DNA of 64,000 nucleotides from Paucibacter sp. TC2R-5 (lineage in GTDB: Bacteria; Pseudomonadota; Gammaproteobacteria; Burkholderiales; Burkholderiaceae_C), in contig NZ_JAJIRQ010000005.1 in NCBI RefSeq assembly GCF_025717605.1, positions 371,662-435,661 of the forward strand, given 5' to 3'. Positions 55,825 through 63,981 of this stretch are shown here, piece by piece. The notes under the pieces are model-generated. The model ran no database searches. It saw only the letters and a list, made by a program, of their open reading frames with translations, and was not told the origin of the DNA. Position 1 is the stretch's first letter. Each line of letters begins with the position of its first letter. The translations under genes and the position numbers were made by a program.

Positions 55825-56469
55825 ATGCGCTCCGACCACAGCCACACCATGAAGCTCGTCATCCTCGGGCGAGACGGGACGCTCAATCAATACCGCGATG
55901 ACCATGTCAAAGTGGTCGAGGAATTGACCCCGCTGCCGGGCGCCTTGGAAGCGGTGGCGCGGCTCAATCAGGCGGGCTGGCACACCGTGCTGGCCACCAA
56001 CCAGCCCGGCATCGGCCGTGGCCTGTTGGACATGGCCTCTTTGACGGCTATTCACATCCGCCTGAATCAGTTGTTAGCCGAAAAGGGCGGCCGCTTGGAT
56101 GCAGCCTTCTTTTGCCCGCACACGCCGGAGGAGGGCTGCGATTGCCGCAAACCTCTGCCGGGGATGCTGACGCAAATTGGCGAGCGCTTTGGCGTTGATC
56201 TGGGCCAGGTGCATATGGTGGGCGCCTCACTGCGTGATTTGAAAACCGCACAAGCGGCCGGCTGCATACCGCACTTGGTGCGCAGCGACCGCTTGGGCGA
56301 TCTTGATGAAAGCCAGCTGGCCGCCTTGCTGGACTTGGTGCCCGGCGCCAAGCTGCATGACAGCCTGAGTGCTTTTGCCGAAGGCCTGATCAATACCGAA
56401 CGCCGCAACAAGGCCGATGCCCGTGGCGAGTCCCTAGCCCTGAATACCGGTCCTGGAGACCTGACCTGA
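55825..56469 (+). CDS. gmhB: GmhB-like HAD phosphatase with altered nucleophile motif
   Basis: A 214-residue relative of D-glycero-D-manno-heptose-1,7-bisphosphate phosphatase (LPS heptose pathway). The family motif DRDGT is GRDGT here: Gly15 replaces the nucleophilic Asp, while Asp17 remains. Other motifs are intact: VLATNQPGIGRG, the zinc-type CPHTPEEGCDCRKP, and MVGASLRDLKTAQAAG. Thus activity is doubtful, or catalysis differs. AAGGA precedes ATG 55825. The gene overlaps plsC by one base. The block glyQS-gmhB-plsC is usual in Burkholderiales. Confidence 0.85.
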   Translation: MRSDHSHTMKLVILGRDGTLNQYRDDHVKVVEELTPLPGALEAVARLNQAGWHTVLATNQPGIGRGLLDMASLTAIHIRLNQLLAEKGGRLDAAFFCPHTPEEGCDCRKPLPGMLTQIGERFGVDLGQVHMVGASLRDLKTAQAAGCIPHLVRSDRLGDLDESQLAALLDLVPGAKLHDSLSAFAEGLINTERRNKADARGESLALNTGPGDLT

Positions 56470-57263
56470 TGCCTCTCTTTTTATCTGCTCTGCGCTCCTT
56501 GTTGTTCGTGCTTTTTCTGATCATCACGGTGATCCCCTGGGCGACGGCGGTTTTGCTGATTTCTATCGTCGCCAAGGGTGACCGGGTCTATTGGGCTTGC
56601 GCGGCCTGGCTGCGACTGGCGATTTATGGCGCGCGCTATATCTGCGGCGTGCAGTGGCGCTTGCATGGCATGGAGAATCTGCCGGCCGAGGCCGACACCA
56701 AATCGGCAGTGATTCTCTTGTCCAAGCATCAAAGCACCTGGGAGGCTTTTGCCTACCCTGCGCTGATGTCGCACCCGCTGGCCTATGTGTTCAAGCGCGA
56801 GCTGCTGTATGTGCCCTTCTTCGGCTGGGCGATGGCCCGTATGGACATGATCCATATCGACCGCAGCAAACGCGCACAGGCCTGGGCTAAGGTGGCGGCG
56901 CAGGGCAAGCGTTTGGCGGCGATGGGGCATTGGGTGATCATGTTCCCCGAAGGCACCCGTATCGCGCGTGGCCAAAAAGGCGAGTACAAGTCCGGTGGCA
57001 GCCGTTTGGCAATCGACACCGGCGTGCCCATCGTGCCGATCGCGGCGACCTCGGCGCGCTGCTGGCCGCGCAAGAGTTTTTTGTTGCGCCCCGGCGTCGT
57101 CGATATCTCTTTTGGCAAGCCCATTGCCTCGGTGGGCCGCGAGTCGGCCGAGCTGATGCGTGAGGTGGAGGGCTGGATCGAAGCGGAAATGCGCCGTTTG
57201 GACCCCGAGGCTTATGCGCCAGAGGCCTCCAGCGACGCGGCCACGGTCGCCGCCAAGCCCTGA
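56469..57263 (+). CDS. plsC: 1-acyl-sn-glycerol-3-phosphate acyltransferase
   Basis: A 264-residue inner-membrane acyltransferase making phosphatidic acid. An N-terminal hydrophobic helix (residues 5-35) precedes the acyltransferase domain. The catalytic motif is HQSTWE (His87, Glu92), HX4E instead of the usual HX4D; the glycerol-phosphate motif FPEGTR is intact, and VPIVPIA follows. The start ATG is shared with the gmhB stop (TGATG). Confidence 0.93.
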   Translation: MPLFLSALRSLLFVLFLIITVIPWATAVLLISIVAKGDRVYWACAAWLRLAIYGARYICGVQWRLHGMENLPAEADTKSAVILLSKHQSTWEAFAYPALMSHPLAYVFKRELLYVPFFGWAMARMDMIHIDRSKRAQAWAKVAAQGKRLAAMGHWVIMFPEGTRIARGQKGEYKSGGSRLAIDTGVPIVPIAATSARCWPRKSFLLRPGVVDISFGKPIASVGRESAELMREVEGWIEAEMRRLDPEAYAPEASSDAATVAAKP

Positions 57264-57275
57264 CGACTTAACGCC

Positions 57276-58118
57276 ATGCTCAAGCGCCTCGCTCAGCTGT
57301 TGCAAGAACCACCGCAGCTGTCTTTGTTTGGTGCGCCATCTCCGCCATCCCCGCCTTCGCCACCCGCGCCCACAGGCCCCCAGGCACGCGTCAAAACCGA
57401 GGCCAGTCCCTTGTGTGAGTTGCACCTCGGCGAGCAGCGCGTCGCATATGAATTGCGGCGTGCGCGCCGGCGCAGCATCGGCTTTGTGATCGGCAGTGAA
57501 GGGCTGCGCGTCAGCGCGCCGCGATGGCTGCCGCAGGCCGATATCGAGCGAGCACTGTTGCAAAAATCAGACTGGATTTTGCGCAAGCTGGTCGAGCAGC
57601 GCGAACGTGCGCGACGTGTCGAAGCGGCCCGGATCGAGTGGCGCGACGGCGGCAGTTTCAATTTTTTGGGCCGGCTGATCTGGCTGCGACTGGATCCTGA
57701 GGCCAGAGGTGTGCGGCTGGATGAATCCGGCGTGCTGCTCAAGCTGGGCCTGCCTCTGACGGCTTCGCAAGAGCAGGTCAGGGATGCCGTGCAAGCTTGG
57801 CTTAAGCGACAAGCGCGGGCCGCGTTCGAGCCGCGCTGCCAACATTTCGCTGCAGCACTGGGGGTTCAGATGACGCAGCTGCGCCTGAGCTCGGCGCAAA
57901 CCCGTTGGGGCAGCGCCAGCGCCGACGGCAGCATCCGGCTGAACTGGCGGCTGATTCATTTCGCGCCCGACATCATTGACTATGTCGTCGCCCATGAGTT
58001 GGCCCACTTGCGCGAAATGAACCACAGCGCACGCTTTTGGGCGGTGGTTGCTTCGGTCTTGCCCGGCTACGAGCAAGCGCGCAGCCGGCTGCGCGAAGAG
58101 TCCATCATTGCCGAGTAG
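57276..58118 (+). CDS. SprT/YgjP-like zinc metalloprotease
   Basis: A 280-residue protein of the YgjP/DUF45 family. Residues 1-50 are Pro-rich, followed by RRARRRSIGFVIGSEGLRVSAP and the zinc site HELAHLREMNHSARFW (HExxH with the third ligand His). Probably a metallopeptidase. Its substrate is unknown. It is 12 bp after plsC. Confidence 0.88.
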   Translation: MLKRLAQLLQEPPQLSLFGAPSPPSPPSPPAPTGPQARVKTEASPLCELHLGEQRVAYELRRARRRSIGFVIGSEGLRVSAPRWLPQADIERALLQKSDWILRKLVEQRERARRVEAARIEWRDGGSFNFLGRLIWLRLDPEARGVRLDESGVLLKLGLPLTASQEQVRDAVQAWLKRQARAAFEPRCQHFAAALGVQMTQLRLSSAQTRWGSASADGSIRLNWRLIHFAPDIIDYVVAHELAHLREMNHSARFWAVVASVLPGYEQARSRLREESIIAE

Positions 58119-58436
58119 CGGCGCGCCTGGCCTGTTGGCGCAATATCTGAATACCTAGCAAACACCAAAAGACGCTGGTCTATCCCACCAAAGAGGGGGA
58201 TTGTGGATTCGTGGCTAGCCAAGCAAACTGTGCGTATTAGCTGTCATCACCTGCATCAAGAGTCTGCGCCGGCGCAGATTCGCTCGAAGGACCTTTGATC
58301 TTCAACAGGCCCACACCCATGGCAAAGGCCTGGTTCGAGTCGGATGCGATAAAAAGGGCCGAGAACCCGTCGTCGTCGAGCTGTCAAAAGCTCAGCGGCG
58401 GCGGTTTTTTTTTTCCGCTCTGCCGGCGATATCAGT
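58119..58436. other. Intergenic region without a gene (318 bp)
   Basis: No convincing coding sequence is present. It contains a perfect 16-bp palindrome TCTGCGCCGGCGCAGA (58263-58278) and a T10 run (58405-58414) near the end of the MBL gene. A weak hairpin with GGGCC plus T-tract on the minus strand (near 58348-58370) could terminate the MBL gene transcript. Confidence 0.4.
58263..58278. repeat. 16-bp perfect palindrome
   Basis: TCTGCGCCGGCGCAGA in the noncoding region between the SprT-like gene and the MBL gene. No function is known; it may be an operator or a terminator stem. Confidence 0.4.
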
Positions 58437-59585
58437 TCAGACGGCGCTGAAGCGGTAGATCCCGTCCGCATCCAAGCTGCGTCGCAGTTGCCCACTCAGC
58501 CACAGCGCATTCAAATGCGCGACCGACTCGCCCATCGCAAACGTGGTCTGGTGCAGATCGAGCTTGCGCTTGAACATCATGGCCAGCAACTCGGCCGCAT
58601 GGCAGGGTTTGGCGGCGCAGGCTTGCTGCACCTCGGCCAAGCGTTCGGCGTGGTGTTCGCGCAACTGGTCGATGCGGGCGTGCAGGCCGGTGAAGGGTTT
58701 GCCATGCGAGGGCAGCACCAAGGTGTCGGCCGGCAGGGCGAGCATGCGCTCCAGTGATGCCAGGTAGAGCGTCAAAGGGTCGGCCTCGGGCTCGACATCG
58801 ACAACCGACACATTGGTCGAAATGCGCGGCAAGACCATATCGCCGGAAATCAGCAGGCCTAAATCCGGGCAATGCAGGCTGATGTGCTCTGGCGCGTGGC
58901 CATAGCCGGTGTGGCAGACCCAGTCGTGGGCGCCGATTTTGATGCTCAGGCCATCCATCAGTCGATGGAAGCTGCTCGGCACGGCCGGCACCATGCTGGG
59001 GTAATAGCTGGCACGGCCGCGAATCTTGGCGAGTGAATCTTCGTCCGTCAGGCCGTGGCTGGCAAAGAAGCTCGCCGCTGCCTCCCCGCCCATGCCCACG
59101 GTCGAGCCGCTGGCCAGCCGGGCAAGATTGAAGTCGGTTGCGCTGATGGATAGCCGGCATTCACGGTTCGCCCCCAAGCTCACCGGCTTTGCCGCGTCGC
59201 CCCCCCCGAGGGGGCTGGCCTCGCCTTGGGGCGGCTCTGCGGCGCGGCCGCTCCACCTCTCGGTCAGCCAAGCCGCCAGTCCGATATGGTCCGGGTGAAA
59301 GTGCGTGACGATCACGCGCAACACGGGCAGCCCCTCCAAATGATTTGCAAACACCTGCTCCCAGTTGGCGCGGGTAGCGTCATTGGCGACGCCGCAGTCG
59401 ACGATGGCCCAGCCATCCACACCATCCACATGGTCCCGCAGCAACCACAAATTGATATGGTCGAGCGCAAACGGCAGGCCCATGCGCAGCCAGCGTACGC
59501 CGGCTGCGATCTCCAGCACGCTGCCGGCAGCGGGCAGCGCGTCGCCCATGGGGTAGAGAAGTTCTGACTCGCGGGGATTGGCCAT
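58437..59585 (-). CDS. MBL-fold metallo-hydrolase
   Basis: A 382-residue hydrolase. The metal site HFHPDHIG is at residues 95-102, and later ligands are in HTGYGHAPEHISLH and LISGDMVLP. A 27-residue low-complexity linker (about residues 112-138, AAEPPQGEASPLGGGD) is encoded by a GC-palindromic repeat. Substrate unknown, possibly an acyl-CoA thioester. It is divergent from liuR with a LiuR-like operator between. Confidence 0.88.
   Translation of the reverse strand: MANPRESELLYPMGDALPAAGSVLEIAAGVRWLRMGLPFALDHINLWLLRDHVDGVDGWAIVDCGVANDATRANWEQVFANHLEGLPVLRVIVTHFHPDHIGLAAWLTERWSGRAAEPPQGEASPLGGGDAAKPVSLGANRECRLSISATDFNLARLASGSTVGMGGEAAASFFASHGLTDEDSLAKIRGRASYYPSMVPAVPSSFHRLMDGLSIKIGAHDWVCHTGYGHAPEHISLHCPDLGLLISGDMVLPRISTNVSVVDVEPEADPLTLYLASLERMLALPADTLVLPSHGKPFTGLHARIDQLREHHAERLAEVQQACAAKPCHAAELLAMMFKRKLDLHQTTFAMGESVAHLNALWLSGQLRRSLDADGIYRFSAV
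59172..59252. repeat. GC-palindromic repeat inside the MBL gene
   Basis: CCCCCCCCGAGGGGG (59200-59214) with GGGGCGGC arms, translated in frame as a linker in the hydrolase. It resembles the repeat in corC at 50276-50390. It lies between the first metal motif and the next, where insertion would be tolerated. Confidence 0.55.
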
Positions 59586-59602
59586 TTTTTTAGTCAGTTG
59601 AT

Positions 59603-59628
59603 GCCCGAGCTACTCGCTTCGCTCGGGC
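59603..59628. repeat. 8-bp inverted repeat between the MBL gene and liuR
   Basis: GCCCGAGC (59603-59610) and GCTCGGGC (59621-59628), 10-base loop. It may be a leader hairpin of the MBL gene or a repeat fragment. Confidence 0.4.
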
Positions 59629-59652
59629 GGTCCGGCACACAAGGTCGTAAAC

Positions 59653-59672
59653 TGACGTTTACGTTAACGTCA
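59653..59672 (+). promoter_or_regulatory. LiuR-like operator in the liuR/MBL intergenic region
   Basis: TGACGTTTACGTTAACGTCA, 19 of 20 identical to the perfect palindrome upstream of icmF. It ends 20 bases before the liuR ATG. It suggests LiuR autoregulation and control of the divergent MBL gene. Confidence 0.75.
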
Positions 59673-59692
59673 CTGAAGCTCCCAGTTTAGCC

Positions 59693-60109
59693 ATGAGTAC
59701 CCAAGCCAGCGTCGCCCCGACCTCCGACAGCAATGGTCGCTTGTTCACCATCACCGAATTGGCGGCCGAATTCGACATCACGCCGCGCGCGATTCGCTTC
59801 TACGAGGACATGGGCCTGCTGGAGCCGTCGCGGGCCGGGCGCAACCGGGTCTACACGCACCGCGACCGCACCCGCTTGAAGCTGACCTTGCGCGGCAAGC
59901 GCCTGGGGCTGACGCTGCAGGAGATCAAGCAACTGGTCGATATGTACGACGCCTCCACCGGCGCCGCGCCGCAACTGAAAGCGTTTTTGCAGGTCTTGCA
60001 GCAGCATCGCCAAGCGCTGGAACAGCAACTCGATGACATCGAGATCACCTTGGCCGAAATCAGCCAGCACGAAGAGCGTTGCCAAAGCCTGTTGGCCGAG
60101 CGCAAGTAG
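59693..60109 (+). CDS. liuR: MerR family regulator LiuR
   Basis: A 138-residue MerR-type regulator. The winged helix (residues about 17-85) has FTITELAAEFDITPRAIRFYEDMGLLEPSRAGRNRVY, then a dimerisation coil (LKAFLQVLQQHRQALEQQLDDIEI). LiuR controls leucine and isovalerate degradation genes in Proteobacteria. The two nearby operators (59653 and 27824) support this identity. No cysteine metal motif, so a CoA-type ligand is likely. Which CoA ester binds is unknown. Confidence 0.88.
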   Translation: MSTQASVAPTSDSNGRLFTITELAAEFDITPRAIRFYEDMGLLEPSRAGRNRVYTHRDRTRLKLTLRGKRLGLTLQEIKQLVDMYDASTGAAPQLKAFLQVLQQHRQALEQQLDDIEITLAEISQHEERCQSLLAERK

Positions 60110-60159
60110 GCCTGTTTTCGTCGCTAAGATCCGGCTGAATCGATTCCATTCTTCAGCCC

Positions 60160-60231
60160 ATGTCTCTCAGCACAGAAGCCCTCCAGGTCTTGGTCATAGA
60201 CAAAAGCCTCGACGAGCGCCAGCCCGAATGA
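60160..60231 (+). pseudogene. 23-codon remnant resembling a receiver domain N-terminus
   Basis: ATG at 60160 to TGA at 60229-60231 encodes a peptide ending in LQVLVIDKSLDERQPE. The start looks like beta strand 1 of a CheY-like receiver (VLVIDDS...). It stops with an ATGA overlap at the kinase start (60228). It could be a deletion remnant of a response regulator, or a leader peptide that couples translation of the kinase. Confidence 0.45.
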
Positions 60232-63113
60232 GCGCCTGGCTGGCCCGCCTCGGTATTCGCCAGCAAATCTATGCGCTGGTCTTGCTAGTTTGCTTGCCCT
60301 TGGCCGCGATGCTGACTTGGCAGATGGCGTCGGAGTTGGCCCATGTACGTAACGAAGCGGATGAGCGGGTTAAAGAAATGGCCCATGGCCAGGCGGCCAA
60401 TCTGAGTCGCTACTTCGCGCAGCAAGAAGCTTTTCTGGCCCGCCTGGCCGAGATGCCGGGTATTCGGTCCATGGATCCCGCCGGCTGCGAATTGTTGATG
60501 CGCGATCTGGTGGTCTTGGATCCGCGCCTGAGCAGCCTGGTGCTGCGTGATTTGCAGGCCCGGCCGATTTGCTCGACCTTGCCCACTTTGGCTCCCGCCA
60601 CCGAGATGAGTCACTCGGTCGATTTTGTCCAGGCTTTGAAACATGAGGGTTTCACCGTGGGTGGCGTCGAGCCCGGCTCGGGCAGCGGGCACTGGGTTTC
60701 GTTGCTGTCATACCCGGTCCGCAACCCCCAGGGCGAAAGAATAGGTCTGCTTCGCATGGTGGTTGACCTGCAAAAACTCAGCGCCGATTTGTTGGTCGGA
60801 CTGCCCTCGACCGCCTTGACCACGGTGGTAGATCAGCGTGAAGGCATTGCCATGCGATCCGTCGGTGCCGACAAATACATTGGTCAAGCGGCACCCGGCG
60901 CAGGCACCGAAGCCGCAAGGCGTCAGCGTGACGGATTTGTATCCGTTCAGGGTATGGACGGCGTTGTGCGCCGCATGGCCTATCAAACCTTGCCGGGCAG
61001 CAACTGGCGGGTGGTGGCGGGCCTGCCCGAGGCCGAGGTCTTGATTGAATTTCATGCTGCCTTGCAGCGGACCATTGTTGCGGGGCTGGCGGTGCTGGTG
61101 TTGGCCCTGCTGTTGGCTTGGCGTTTGGGGCTGCGGGTGGCCGGGCCGATAGACCTTTTGGCCGACACCGCGCGGCGCGTCGCGGCCGGCGATCAGGAGG
61201 CGCGCGCTGACCTGGCCGGCAGCGCCGATGTGCGCCAGGTGGCCGCGCAATTCAACCTGATGCTGGATGCCTTCAAGCGCGAAACCCAGGTCCGCGAGCG
61301 CGCCTTCGCCGATCTGCAGCAAAGCGAGGCGCGTTTTCGGGCCTTGATCGAGTTGTCTTCCGATTGGTACTGGGAGCAAGACGAGAATTTCCGCTTCACC
61401 ACCATGACCGGCCTGAATGGCGCCGCGCTCAACAGCTCGCGCCAGTCCCGCCTAGGGAAAACTCGCTGGGACCTGCCTTGGGTGGATATGGAGGAGCAGG
61501 TTTGGCAGGAGCATCGGGCGCTGCTGGAGCGCCATGAGCGCTTCGATGAGTTTCAGATGAGCCGGATCGAGGCCAACGGGCAACTCGCGGTCTACCTCAG
61601 CTCAGGTCTGCCCCGCTTCGATGCCGAGGGCAAATTCCTCGGCTACCACGGCGTGGCCCGCGACGTCACCGCTGCCCGCAGCGCTGCCGCTCTGTTGAGC
61701 GCCACGGTCGATCGCTATCAGCAGGTTTTGGCCAATGTCTATTACGGCATCTTGCTGGTCAATAACGACGGCACGGTCGATTACGCCAACCAGACCTTTT
61801 GCGATATGTTCGGCTTGAACCGCCTAGCGGCCGAATTGATCGGTATGGACAACGAGATGATGATGAAGACCGCCAACCTCAGCTTGGCCAACCCCGCAGC
61901 GGGCCTGGCCCGAGTGGCTGAATTGCTGAGTCAGGGCATCGCGGTGCACGATGAAGAAGTTGCCTGCACCCATCAACGTACGCTCTTGCGCGACTTTGTG
62001 CCCTTGATGATCAATGGCGAGCCGCGCGGGCGCTTGTGGGTGTTCCGTGACATCACTCAGCGGCAAAAAACCGCCCTTGCCCTGCAGCTCAACGAGAGCC
62101 GGCTGCGCATGGCCGAAGAGCTGGCCGGTATCGGCAGCTGGGTTTGGCCGGTGGCCAGGGGCGAGCCGGTGTGGTCCGATCAGATGTTCAATATTTATGG
62201 CCGCAAGCGGGCCGACGGTGTGCCCGCTTCCGGCGCTTGGAAAGAGTCCGTCCACCCGGACGACCATGAGCGTCTAGCGCTCGCCATTCAAAGTGCCCGG
62301 TCTTCGGCCCAGCAGTTCAGCATCGAGTACCGCATCCATAGCCTGGATGGGGGCGAGCTGCGACACATCTCCTCCAAAGTGGTCTCGGTCGCTGACGCCC
62401 AGGGTCAGGTCTTGCATGTGTGGGGGGTTGATCAAGACGTCACGGCGCAAAAGCTGGCGCAGCAAGTGTTGCAAACCTCCTTGAATGAAAAAGTTGCCCT
62501 TCTCAACGAGGTTCACCACCGGGTCAAGAACAACCTGCAGGTGATCACCAGCTTGCTGAGGCTGGAGGCCAGGCGCAGTGCCGAGCCGGGGGTCAAGACC
62601 GTGTTGGATGAAATGCAGGCGCGCATCCGCTCGATGTCCTTGCTGCATGAGTCGCTCTACCGCAGCGGTATTTTTGCGGCGGTCGATCTGGCTAAGTATC
62701 TACGCCAGCTGACCGGCGAGGCCTTCCGGGCACAGGCTCCGGATGGCGGCATGCTGCGCCTGGTGCTGGATTTGAGTCCGCTGCGAATGAATATGGACCA
62801 AGCCATGCCTTGCGGCCTGTTGGTGAACGAGCTGATCTCCAATTGTTTGAAGCATGGCTTTCCACCCGGCAGTCAGGGCGAGGTCCGCGTCTCCTTGCAG
62901 CCGTTGGCCGATACCGACTACTGGCGTTTGCAAGTCAGCGACACCGGGCTCGGTCTGCCGGCTGATTTTGAAGTTAGGCGAAAAACATCCTTGGGTCTGC
63001 AACTCGCCAGCGATCTGGCCCGTCAGCTCGGCGGCGAGCTGGAAATCGGCCCCGGCCCCGGGGCCAGCCTGGGTGTGAGCTTCAAGGTGCAGCAGGTGGC
63101 TCAAGAGAAATGA
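60228..63113 (+). CDS. Sensor histidine kinase with periplasmic, HAMP and PAS domains
   Basis: A 961-residue membrane kinase. The first membrane helix is at about 12-32, then a 250-residue periplasmic cache-like sensor, a second helix (TIVAGLAVLVLALLLAW), a HAMP linker, and three PAS-like regions (one in FRALIELSSDWYWEQDENFRFTTM). The HisKA_2 site has VHHRVKNNLQVI with phospho-acceptor His764. HATPase motifs are NELISNCLKHG and SDTGLGLP. The ATG 60228 overlaps the upstream remnant (ATGA). No adjacent intact regulator gene. The signal is unknown. Confidence 0.9.
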   Translation: MSAWLARLGIRQQIYALVLLVCLPLAAMLTWQMASELAHVRNEADERVKEMAHGQAANLSRYFAQQEAFLARLAEMPGIRSMDPAGCELLMRDLVVLDPRLSSLVLRDLQARPICSTLPTLAPATEMSHSVDFVQALKHEGFTVGGVEPGSGSGHWVSLLSYPVRNPQGERIGLLRMVVDLQKLSADLLVGLPSTALTTVVDQREGIAMRSVGADKYIGQAAPGAGTEAARRQRDGFVSVQGMDGVVRRMAYQTLPGSNWRVVAGLPEAEVLIEFHAALQRTIVAGLAVLVLALLLAWRLGLRVAGPIDLLADTARRVAAGDQEARADLAGSADVRQVAAQFNLMLDAFKRETQVRERAFADLQQSEARFRALIELSSDWYWEQDENFRFTTMTGLNGAALNSSRQSRLGKTRWDLPWVDMEEQVWQEHRALLERHERFDEFQMSRIEANGQLAVYLSSGLPRFDAEGKFLGYHGVARDVTAARSAAALLSATVDRYQQVLANVYYGILLVNNDGTVDYANQTFCDMFGLNRLAAELIGMDNEMMMKTANLSLANPAAGLARVAELLSQGIAVHDEEVACTHQRTLLRDFVPLMINGEPRGRLWVFRDITQRQKTALALQLNESRLRMAEELAGIGSWVWPVARGEPVWSDQMFNIYGRKRADGVPASGAWKESVHPDDHERLALAIQSARSSAQQFSIEYRIHSLDGGELRHISSKVVSVADAQGQVLHVWGVDQDVTAQKLAQQVLQTSLNEKVALLNEVHHRVKNNLQVITSLLRLEARRSAEPGVKTVLDEMQARIRSMSLLHESLYRSGIFAAVDLAKYLRQLTGEAFRAQAPDGGMLRLVLDLSPLRMNMDQAMPCGLLVNELISNCLKHGFPPGSQGEVRVSLQPLADTDYWRLQVSDTGLGLPADFEVRRKTSLGLQLASDLARQLGGELEIGPGPGASLGVSFKVQQVAQEK

Positions 63114-63231
63114 GCTAAGCCGTGAGCGAGGCGTGCAGCGCCAAGCTCTTGGCCGTGGTTCGCCATCTGATCCACGGGCGGGGCGGCCTTTGTGTTGAGC
63201 TTCTGAGCCAATCCTGGCCTTTGGCGCCATG

Positions 63232-63253
63232 AAAAAGGGGCCCGTAGGCCCCT
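63232..63253 (-). terminator. Intrinsic terminator of the PEP-CTERM gene
   Basis: On the minus strand, AGGGGCC-TACG-GGCCCCT (63236-63253) is followed by TTTT. A 7-bp GC stem with a 4-base loop, 34 bases past the stop codon. Confidence 0.85.
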
Positions 63254-63287
63254 GAAAAGACTGGCACTGAGCTGATCATTTGTCGGA

Positions 63288-63878
63288 TCAGGCGGGCCGG
63301 CGGCGACGAGCGACAAAACCAACGGCTGCCAAGCCTGCCACCATCAAGGCATAGGTTTGCGGCTCCGGCACCGGAGCGGCCACGATGGTGATGGTGACAT
63401 CGTCAACCTTGAGGCCAGCCACGCCAGCCAGACCGGAGGTCGCGAAATTCAGGCTGTAGTCGCCTGCAGCCAGCTTGTTCAGAGGGGCCATCGAGAACGC
63501 CTTGCCATTGTTGGCGCCCGGGTTTGCAATCAAAAAGCCTAAGCCCGTGGACGACAGATTCCAACTCTGGTTTTGCGGGCCGGTCAGCGACACCGTGCTG
63601 GTGTTGCCGAGCGCCTTGTAGTTGAAGGACACATCAAGCGAGGCCAGCGCGCCGACAGTGAACGAGTAGCTTGAAGAAGTCGCGCCCAAGGCGGACAGCC
63701 ACATGTAGTCATCAGGGCCAAACGCATTGAAGTACCCGCCGGTGAAGGATGAGCCGCCATTGAAGTTCTCGCTATAGACGGTCGTGCCGACTACCGGCGT
63801 GGTCTTCGCCACGGTCGCGTTGGCGGCGCCGAACGAAGCGGCAAGCAAGGCAGCAAATGCAATCTTCTGGAAGTTCAT
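63288..63878 (-). CDS. PEP-CTERM sorting-domain protein
   Basis: A 196-residue exported protein. The signal peptide (FAALLAASFGAANA) is at residues 7-21. The C-terminus has VPEPQTYALMVAGLAAVGFVARRRRPA-type sorting: PEP motif, hydrophobic helix and Arg tail. The middle has beta-sandwich character (FTVGALASLDVSFNYKAL). PEP-CTERM proteins are processed by exosortase and often belong to the extracellular matrix. An FNR-type box lies upstream. Confidence 0.92.
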   Translation of the reverse strand: MNFQKIAFAALLAASFGAANATVAKTTPVVGTTVYSENFNGGSSFTGGYFNAFGPDDYMWLSALGATSSSYSFTVGALASLDVSFNYKALGNTSTVSLTGPQNQSWNLSSTGLGFLIANPGANNGKAFSMAPLNKLAAGDYSLNFATSGLAGVAGLKVDDVTITIVAAPVPEPQTYALMVAGLAAVGFVARRRRPA

Positions 63879-63938
63879 GGGGCAGTCCCTGAGTTGTTTG
63901 TTACGGAGTTTGTGAGGGCCAAGGGTTTCGGCCTGGAC

Positions 63939-63952
63939 TTGATTCTGATCAA
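63939..63952 (-). promoter_or_regulatory. FNR-type box upstream of the PEP-CTERM gene
   Basis: TTGAT-TCTG-ATCAA, a perfect FNR/ANR consensus, centred 67 bases before the start codon. No clear -10 element was found at the expected distance. Confidence 0.5.
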
Positions 63953-63981
63953 CTCCTGCGAATCAACCATCCCTGGCTTGC

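Noticed and set aside
58321..58345. tRNA-like GGTTCGAGTC sequence
   Set aside because: The TTCGA match is isolated; no acceptor stem or anticodon arm could be drawn.
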